From CAZVJA01 sp964626885 (GTDB taxonomy: Bacteria; Planctomycetota; Planctomycetia; Planctomycetales; Planctomycetaceae): 11,784 bases of DNA. The notes beneath the pieces were generated by a model that saw nothing but the letters and a program-made list of their open reading frames with translations, did not search any database and was not told the origin of the DNA. The first letter of the stretch is position 1, and each line of letters starts with the position of its first letter. Below are positions 7,065 to 11,784 of the stretch, in pieces. The position numbers and the translations under genes are program-made. The stretch spans positions 1 through 11,784 of the forward strand of contig CAZVJA010000164.1 in NCBI GenBank assembly GCA_964626885.1, in the 5' to 3' direction.

Positions 7065-7117
7065 CGGCCCGCAATTTCGGAATGGAAATTCTCCGCACAG
7101 CGTGCTCTCCGGGCCGT
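7064..7117 (+). other. Predicted three-way-junction RNA/DNA structure
   Basis: A closing stem of 8 bp, ACGGCCCG (7064-7071) with CGGGCCGT (7110-7117), encloses two smaller hairpins: AATTTC/GAAATT (7073-7078 with 7085-7090, loop GGAATG) and GCAC/GTGC (7095-7098 with 7102-7105, loop AGC). The element begins at the last base of the DUF3500 stop codon and ends about 40 nt before the aminotransferase ribosome-binding site. No T-run follows the outer stem, so a simple intrinsic terminator is unlikely. It matches no riboswitch class that I can name. It may be an mRNA-processing, stability or 5' leader element. Confidence 0.4.
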
Positions 7118-7170
7118 GCAGCCTCTCAACTCGGACATGATCCGTCGAACAAGTCGCAAGGAACTTCTGC

Positions 7171-8538
7171 ATGAGCCAGGTTGCATCGCAGCGAATCCAG
7201 GCCGCCTACCGCGAAAAGTTTCCCCGATCCGCCCGTCTGTATGACCGGGCGATGAAGCTGTTTCCCAACGGCGTCACGCACGACGCCCGGTATCTGAAAC
7301 CCTTTCCGATCTACGTCACGCATGCGCTCGGCTCGCGGAAGTGGGATGTCGACGGCACGGAAATCGTTGATTACTGGGTTGGCCACGGGGCCTTGCTGCT
7401 TGGGCACAGCCATCCCGCCGTCGTGCAAGCAGTCGAGCGGCAAGCGCCGCTGATGACCCATCCGGGAGCCTGCCACGAGTTGGAGCTCGAATGGGGAGAA
7501 TGGGTGCAGAAGCTCGTCCCGTCGGCGGAGCGGCTGCGCTTCACGAATAGCGGTACCGAAGCAACGCTGATGGCATTGCGCATCGCCCGCATCGTCAGCG
7601 GGAAATCGAAGATCATCAAATTCATCGGCCACTTTCACGGCTGGCATGACGCGCTGATTCCCGGTGCCGAGCCGCCGCACGACACCGGCGACTACCACAC
7701 ACCCGGTGTTACGGAAGGCGTGTTCGACGACCTCGTCTTTGTGCCGCCGAATGATCTCGGCGCACTTGCCCGCGCAATCGATGAGCACGACCCCGCGTGT
7801 GTCATCTTGGAAGGAAACGGCGCCCGCTGGGGTGTGGTGCCGATGCGGGCAGAGTTTCTGCAGGGGGTGCGTCGTTTAACCGAGCAGAAGAACGTCCTCT
7901 TCATTCATGACGAAGTGATCACCGGATTTCGTGTTCATCCAGGAGGCTTTCAAGGACATTGCGGCATTCGCCCCGATCTGAGCACATTCGCAAAAGTTCT
8001 TGCCGGCGGACTTCCGGGTGGGTGCCTTGCAGGCCGAGCCGATTTGATGCAGGCCTTGGCCTACGACAACCCACTCGGCCGCAAGATGAAGCATCCCGGC
8101 ACCTACAACGGAAATCCTCTTTCCGCCGCGGCGGGCATCGCGGCCTTGAAAGTGGTCGCGGACGGCGAGCCATGCCGCACGGCGAACGAGGTGGCAACGA
8201 AGTTGCGTTCCGCCCTGAACGAACTTTTTTCACGCAAGAGTGTCCGCTGGGTGGCTTACGGAGATTTCTCCGCCATCAAGATTCACCCCGACTACGACGG
8301 CCCGCGTCCCGACAGCGACGGCTTCATCCCCTTCGGCAACGATTACCCATGCCTCGATCGGAAATTCGACGCCGAACTGTCGCATGCCTTCCGTTGTGCC
8401 CTGTTGCTGGGCGGAGTCGACTGGATGGGCTGGGGAGGGAGCACGTCGTCGGCGCACACCGACGACGACATCGATCGCACGGTCGCAGGCTTTTCATCGG
8501 CGATCGATCTCCTGCGCGAAGATGGACTGGTGGAATAA
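7171..8538 (+). CDS. Class III PLP-dependent aminotransferase (GSA aminomutase-like)
   Basis: A 455-residue fold-type I PLP enzyme of aminotransferase class III, closest in motif pattern to glutamate-1-semialdehyde 2,1-aminomutase (HemL). Visible residues are the phosphate-binding NSGTEATLMALRIAR (126-140), the cofactor-stacking HFHGWH (154-159), the ring-nitrogen aspartate D247 in FIHDEVITGFRV, the Schiff-base lysine K275 in DLSTFAKVLAGGLPGG, and HPGTYNGNPLSAAAG for the second subunit's phosphate contact. The N-terminal SARLYDRAMKLFPNGVTHDARY resembles the GSA-type entry segment. At 455 residues it is somewhat longer than typical HemL of about 430, and several positions differ from HemL, so a paralogue acting on another amino acid or semialdehyde is more likely than HemL itself. 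AAGGAA at 7158-7163 supports the start. The next gene follows after 5 nt, so they are co-transcribed. Its substrate cannot be assigned. Confidence 0.92.
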   Translation: MSQVASQRIQAAYREKFPRSARLYDRAMKLFPNGVTHDARYLKPFPIYVTHALGSRKWDVDGTEIVDYWVGHGALLLGHSHPAVVQAVERQAPLMTHPGACHELELEWGEWVQKLVPSAERLRFTNSGTEATLMALRIARIVSGKSKIIKFIGHFHGWHDALIPGAEPPHDTGDYHTPGVTEGVFDDLVFVPPNDLGALARAIDEHDPACVILEGNGARWGVVPMRAEFLQGVRRLTEQKNVLFIHDEVITGFRVHPGGFQGHCGIRPDLSTFAKVLAGGLPGGCLAGRADLMQALAYDNPLGRKMKHPGTYNGNPLSAAAGIAALKVVADGEPCRTANEVATKLRSALNELFSRKSVRWVAYGDFSAIKIHPDYDGPRPDSDGFIPFGNDYPCLDRKFDAELSHAFRCALLLGGVDWMGWGGSTSSAHTDDDIDRTVAGFSSAIDLLREDGLVE

Positions 8539-8543
8539 CGATT

Positions 8544-9983
8544 ATGGCGCGAATCGTCTGTCCGGGTTGCCAGGCCGATTTGGAAGAGGATCTGATCGCC
8601 AGCACGGGAGAGTCGAAATGCCCGTTCTGCGGCGCGGATCTTTCCGGTATTCGGTTCGAAGATTCGGAATCGGCGGCGACCAGCTTTGAGGCCGCGCTCT
8701 CGGCCGAGACCGCTCTCTCCGGCGCGACCGACGAAACGGAAGTCACCCCGCTACGACGTGAGATGGAATCGGCGGGCGAATCCCGCACCGGAAGCGCTTT
8801 GCGGGCCGACTTGCCATTGCCCCCCAAAAGCCGCATTGAAGTCGTCGAGTCGACTCCCGATCGCCGGGTGATCTTCGTGCCGGCCGGCGGCAAAGGAACC
8901 GGGGCTATCGGTTTCTTCGCGGCGGTCTGGAATGGCTTCATGCTGCTGTTCACGTCTGCCGTCCTGTTGGCCGGTAATCAAGCCAATCAGAAGAACGCGC
9001 CCCCATGGTATGTCATCGTTCCCTTTCTGGGACTCTTCTGGTCGGTCGGGCTCGGGTTCCTCTACTTCTGGATTCGCATGAAATTCACGCGGACGTTTCT
9101 GCTCCTCGAAAGTGATCGCCTGATCGTGCAGCGGCTGCTCTTCGGTCGCCGCAAAATGACCGAGACCTTCGTCGGCCCGGAAACTCACGCTTCGCTGACT
9201 GTTTCTTACGAGCAAAACGAGCAACCGGTCTATTGCATTGAGATCAACGGCACCAACCGCACCGAAAAGTTCGGTGTGGCACTCTCCGATCGTGAGAAAA
9301 ACTGGTTCGTCGATTCGATCAACAACTTCCTTGGCGCCGCCGGAGTTACCGCCGCGTGCGAAGCGGTGCTCGACAGATCCGGGGGTCAGCTCGTCCAGTC
9401 CCTCTCCCCCCGGGAACTTCCGCAGGGGAGCGAAATCACGATCGATGACGCGACCGCGGACCGGCTTGCGTTTCATTTTCCGATTGTTCCCCCCGGCCAG
9501 AGAGCCGGCTACTGGGGATGTTCCTCGGTCCCGTTTCTAATTGCTCCGATATTGGTCAATCTGGTGTTCTTCCTCGCGGATGTCGAGGTGAACGCGCTTG
9601 TTCCAGGATTGCTGTTCGCGCTTCCGTTCATCTCGCTGGTCCTTCTCACGATGGTTTACCGCGGTGATGGCCAAGTAGAAGTGACGCGCGAGCAATTGTC
9701 GATTCGTTGGAGAATCGGGCCGTTTCGCCCCGGACAGACCGTCGACAATGCGGCGATTCAACGGATCGCAATTGTCGATGTCGCCGATACGGGCTCTCGC
9801 TCCCGAACCAAGAATCGATCGCAGCCGCGCGGTGTTAAGCCGACAAAAGTTTGCCGCGCTTTTGCCGGGGAGAAATGGGTCACGTTGGGGGGCGTCCTGA
9901 ACGAGGTGGAGTGCTCCCGGCAGGCCGGCGGGCTGGTGCGCTACCAACTTGAGCAGATGGGATTCCAGATCTCGGATGGCTGA
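8544..9983 (+). CDS. Zinc-ribbon membrane protein with two TM-pair/beta-domain repeats
   Basis: A 479-residue protein without a named family that I can recognise. It opens with a four-cysteine zinc ribbon (C6-P-G-C9 and C26-P-F-C29), then an acidic, Ala/Glu-rich linker (about 38-95). Two similar units follow. Unit 1 (about 97-265) has IEVVESTPDRRVIFVP, two TM helices (about 119-143 and 154-176) and a beta-rich segment starting FTRTFLLLESDRLIVQR. Unit 2 (about 297-475) has ITIDDATADRLAFHFP, two TM helices (about 328-346 and 350-371) and VEVTREQLSIRWR onward. The soluble parts look like small PH-like or similar beta domains, which is inference from pattern only. ATG 8544 was chosen because the zinc ribbon begins there; the frame is open upstream only as an overlap with the aminotransferase gene. 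It is 5 nt from the upstream gene and overlaps the next by 8 nt, so it belongs to that operon. Confidence 0.85.
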   Translation: MARIVCPGCQADLEEDLIASTGESKCPFCGADLSGIRFEDSESAATSFEAALSAETALSGATDETEVTPLRREMESAGESRTGSALRADLPLPPKSRIEVVESTPDRRVIFVPAGGKGTGAIGFFAAVWNGFMLLFTSAVLLAGNQANQKNAPPWYVIVPFLGLFWSVGLGFLYFWIRMKFTRTFLLLESDRLIVQRLLFGRRKMTETFVGPETHASLTVSYEQNEQPVYCIEINGTNRTEKFGVALSDREKNWFVDSINNFLGAAGVTAACEAVLDRSGGQLVQSLSPRELPQGSEITIDDATADRLAFHFPIVPPGQRAGYWGCSSVPFLIAPILVNLVFFLADVEVNALVPGLLFALPFISLVLLTMVYRGDGQVEVTREQLSIRWRIGPFRPGQTVDNAAIQRIAIVDVADTGSRSRTKNRSQPRGVKPTKVCRAFAGEKWVTLGGVLNEVECSRQAGGLVRYQLEQMGFQISDG

Positions 9984-11394
9984 AAGCTCCCCACCGCAGG
10001 CGGCCCCTCCGAATTCTCTGCTGACCGGCGGCTTGCGACGAACCGTGTTCCTGCTCGCGCTGCCGGTTTTTCTGGAACAGTTCCTCTCGTTCTTCGTCGG
10101 CTTCTTCGACACCTATCTTTCCGGCCGCATCAGCTCGGAAGCCACCGGAGCGGTCGGGCTGGCTGCTTACGTCGGCTGGCTGGCGTCGATGCTCTTTGGT
10201 CTGGTGGGAACCGGCACGACGGCACTCGTCGCGCGTCATTGGGGAGCAGGTGAATTCGACGATGCGAACCGGGTGCTCAACCGCTCTCTGGCCATCGCAG
10301 CGGTGATGGGAATTGTGGTTTGCTTCTTCGTGTTCGTCGTTTCGCCTCTGTTCGCCCGGCTCCTGGGAATGGATGGGCAGACGCGGGACATCACAATCCA
10401 TTACCTGCGGATCGACGCGCTGGGCTACCTGTTCACGGGACTGACGCTCGTGGGAGCCGCGGCCTTGCGCGGAACCGGCGATACCCGCACGCCCATGTAC
10501 ATTCTCGGGATCGTGAACATTTTGAATATGGCCGCATCCGCGGCGCTGACGTTCGGCGTCGGACCGTTTCCAAACTTCGGTATCGATGCAGTTCTCCTCG
10601 CGCCGCTGGGTGTGAATGGCATCGTGCTTGGCACAGTCATCGCGCGGACCTCGGGAGGAGTGTTGATGCTAGCCGTGCTGGGTCGCGCCTCTGGAAAGCT
10701 GCATTTGCGACTGGGGGACTGGTCGCTGCGCGGAGAAACGGTGCGGAGGATTTTGAGAATCGGAGGACCGGCCGTCGTCGACGGTTCCGCGATGTGGATC
10801 GGCCAGTTTCTCTTTCTCATGATCGTATCTCGATCGCCGGGCGACGCCACCTCGAAGATCGTCTATGCGGCGCACGTCATCGGCATTCGCATCGAGGCGA
10901 TCACCTACCTCCCCGCGATCGCTTGGGGCATCGCAGCCGGGGCGATTGTCGGCCAGTCGCTCGGAGCACAACACATCGATCGCGCGCGGCGCGTCGCGCA
11001 TGAAGCGGTTTTGCAGTGCAGCCTGCTCGGGCTCTTAATATCGGTGCTGTTCTTCGCGCGGGCACCGCAAATCTACGAGTTGATGCACAAAGAGCCTTCG
11101 GTGCGGGAAGTCGGTATTCCGGCCCTGCGGCTGATGGCGTTTTTCCAGGTGCCGCTGGTCTGGTCGATCGTCTACGTCTCGGCATTACGCGGCGCGGGAG
11201 ATACTCGTTCGCCCCTGCTTTTCACGCTGCTAGGGGTGTATTTGATACGTCTTCCGGTAGCCTATCTGTGCGGTATCGTGCTCGACGGGGGCCTGTTCGG
11301 AGCGTGGATCGGCATGAATACCGATGTGGCATTCCGGGCGATGTTGGTGACCGTGCGATATTCGCGCGGCCGCTGGATCGATGTCAAAGTGTGA
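9976..11394 (+). CDS. MATE-family efflux transporter
   Basis: A 472-residue MATE exporter with about 12 TM helices in two homologous halves; the family expels cationic drugs or metabolites using a Na+ or H+ gradient. The halves carry matching signatures: ALRGTGDTRTPMY (163-175) and ALRGAGDTRSPLL (403-415). Also typical are GLVGTGTTALVARHWGAGE (75-93) in the first half and AAGAIVGQSLGAQHIDRARR (320-339) in the second. Start ATG 9976 gives MAESSPPQ and overlaps the preceding stop by 8 nt, implying translational coupling with the zinc-ribbon gene. A TTG at 9949 would add 9 residues and is less likely. It resembles the NorM/DinF group but the substrate cannot be read from sequence. Co-transcription with an aminotransferase may mean export of an amine product; this is inference. 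Confidence 0.95.
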   Translation: MAESSPPQAAPPNSLLTGGLRRTVFLLALPVFLEQFLSFFVGFFDTYLSGRISSEATGAVGLAAYVGWLASMLFGLVGTGTTALVARHWGAGEFDDANRVLNRSLAIAAVMGIVVCFFVFVVSPLFARLLGMDGQTRDITIHYLRIDALGYLFTGLTLVGAAALRGTGDTRTPMYILGIVNILNMAASAALTFGVGPFPNFGIDAVLLAPLGVNGIVLGTVIARTSGGVLMLAVLGRASGKLHLRLGDWSLRGETVRRILRIGGPAVVDGSAMWIGQFLFLMIVSRSPGDATSKIVYAAHVIGIRIEAITYLPAIAWGIAAGAIVGQSLGAQHIDRARRVAHEAVLQCSLLGLLISVLFFARAPQIYELMHKEPSVREVGIPALRLMAFFQVPLVWSIVYVSALRGAGDTRSPLLFTLLGVYLIRLPVAYLCGIVLDGGLFGAWIGMNTDVAFRAMLVTVRYSRGRWIDVKV

Positions 11395-11397
11395 CGC

Positions 11398-11425
11398 TTG
11401 ACGTGCCGGTCTGGGGCACGATAAT
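11398..11425 (+). promoter_or_regulatory. Sigma70-like promoter of the SRP RNA gene
   Basis: TTGACG (11398-11403) and GATAAT (11420-11425) are 16 nt apart, each one mismatch from consensus. They begin 3 nt after the MATE stop codon. Transcription would start near 11432, leaving a 5' leader of about 19 nt before the mature SRP RNA. Such a leader would need processing, as occurs with RNase P in Escherichia coli 4.5S RNA. Confidence 0.6.
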
Positions 11426-11450
11426 GCAATCAGACTTTCGTGAACCCCAC

Positions 11451-11568
11451 GGGGGACGAAAAGCTATCTCCAAGTGCGGTGGGACCGTGCTTAACCGGGT
11501 CAGGCCTTAACCGGAGCAGCCCTCGGCGTTGGCTCTCAGGTGCATGCGGAGATAGCTTTTCTTCCCCC
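11451..11568 (+). ncRNA. ffs: Bacterial small signal recognition particle RNA (4.5S type)
   Basis: About 118 nt that fold into one long hairpin. The ends, 11451-11471 and 11548-11568, are complementary over 21 bp with one mismatch (11457 against 11562); 13 of these are an unbroken block, AAAAGCTATCTCC with GGAGATAGCTTTT. The apex holds the universal Ffh-binding core: GGTCAGG (11498-11504) and AGCAGCC (11515-11521) around a 10-nt CCTTAACCGG cap, the same lengths as in E. coli. The apical UAAC (11508-11511) fits the URRC-type loop that replaces GGAA in some bacteria, though its closing U-C is not a standard pair. The RNA with Ffh targets nascent membrane proteins to FtsY. A T-run follows at once. 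It lies just before dnaX, as in Bacillus (scr-dnaX). Exact ends are estimated from the helix. Confidence 0.92.
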
Positions 11569-11577
11569 GATTTTTTG
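11563..11577 (+). terminator. Intrinsic-like terminator of the SRP RNA
   Basis: The last arm of the SRP helix (TCCCCC, 11563-11568, paired with GGGGGA at 11451-11456) is followed by GA and six T residues (11571-11576). The terminal SRP stem itself may act as the terminator hairpin, or the T-run may just mark the 3' end for processing. Confidence 0.55.
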
Positions 11578-11662
11578 CGCTGACGATACCAGCGGCCAGT
11601 CGCATTTGTCGGTCACATCAGCGGTATTTTGAGCGGACGTTTGCAGCATTCGCGAGGTAACC

Positions 11663-11784
11663 ATGGAGGCGAGCTCAAAGCCTTATACCGTGCTGGCGCG
11701 GCGATTTCGCCCGCAGGCATTTGGCGAGGTGGTCGGCCAGGGGCACGTCGCCAAGGCACTCAAAAACGCCATCCAGACCGGGCG
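11663..11784 (+). CDS. dnaX: DNA polymerase III subunit gamma/tau, 5' end
   Basis: The first 40 residues of DnaX, the clamp-loader ATPase of the replicative DNA polymerase III holoenzyme; the gene runs off the right edge. The N-terminus MEASSKPYTVLARRFRPQAF followed by GEVVGQGHVAKALKNAIQTG matches the conserved opening of the family (YxVLARKxRPxxFxxVVGQ). The Walker A motif would follow just outside the window. GAGG at 11654-11657 lies 5 nt before ATG 11663 and supports this start. It follows the SRP RNA by 94 nt, a known gene neighbourhood. No convincing promoter is visible in 11577-11662, so transcription may depend on a poorly conserved promoter or on read-through from the SRP RNA gene. 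Confidence 0.95.
   Translation, partial: MEASSKPYTVLARRFRPQAFGEVVGQGHVAKALKNAIQTG

Noticed and set aside
7959..8543. Open frame that would extend the zinc-ribbon protein by 195 residues at its N-terminus
   Set aside because: It lies wholly within the aminotransferase gene in another frame, is Arg/Pro-rich without protein-like pattern, and the zinc ribbon begins naturally at ATG 8544.
11016..11510. Plus-strand open frame running across the MATE end into the SRP RNA
   Set aside because: It is a different frame from the MATE gene, lacks protein-like composition, and ends within the SRP RNA helix.
11606..11630. Possible dnaX promoter TTGTCG and TATTTT
   Set aside because: The spacer is 13 nt, too short for sigma70, and both hexamers are weak.

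Overview
The window looks like chromosomal DNA of a planctomycete, most likely order Planctomycetales. The main reasons are a secreted DUF3500 protein of the type common in that phylum, a divergent Nramp-like carrier, a zinc-ribbon membrane protein of planctomycete style, GC content of roughly 60% by eye, and lipopolysaccharide core genes beside ordinary housekeeping genes. The assignment is inferred from gene types, not from a marker gene. All supported genes are on the + strand. I saw no insertion sequence, phage gene, CRISPR array or tRNA.

Layout. (1) 1-2826: a lipopolysaccharide core cluster with the 3' part of a WaaF-type heptosyltransferase, a GT4 glycosyltransferase and a WaaP/InaA-type sugar kinase. 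The kinase overlaps the GT4 gene and probably starts at a TTG. (2) 3011-3502: smpB, the tmRNA partner of ribosome rescue, with a perfect TATAAT just upstream. (3) 3713-5368: an Nramp/SLC11-fold carrier that lacks both canonical metal-binding motifs and has a hydrophilic insertion of about 75-85 residues. (4) 5477-5824: a HinT-type HIT hydrolase. (5) 5973-7064: a secreted DUF3500 protein preceded by two back-to-back dyads. (6) 7171-11394: a tightly packed set of a class III PLP aminotransferase, a zinc-ribbon membrane protein with two tandem TM-pair plus beta-domain units, and a MATE exporter. The spacings are +5 nt and -8 nt, so the three are probably co-transcribed. (7) 11398-11577: an SRP RNA (ffs/4.5S type) with its own sigma70-like promoter and a T-run at its end. 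(8) 11663-end: the start of dnaX.

How the genes relate. The first three genes plausibly act in order on the outer-membrane glycolipid core: heptose addition, further glycosylation, phosphorylation. The aminotransferase, membrane protein and MATE genes form one transcription unit, but their joint function is not evident. The SRP RNA next to dnaX repeats the scr-dnaX neighbourhood known from Bacillus subtilis. No clearly new multi-gene system is visible. The most notable items are the Nramp-like carrier without its metal motifs, the SRP RNA, the duplicated zinc-ribbon membrane protein, a predicted three-way-junction element at 7064-7117, and a twice-seen TTGAC-N9-TATNAT promoter-like arrangement.
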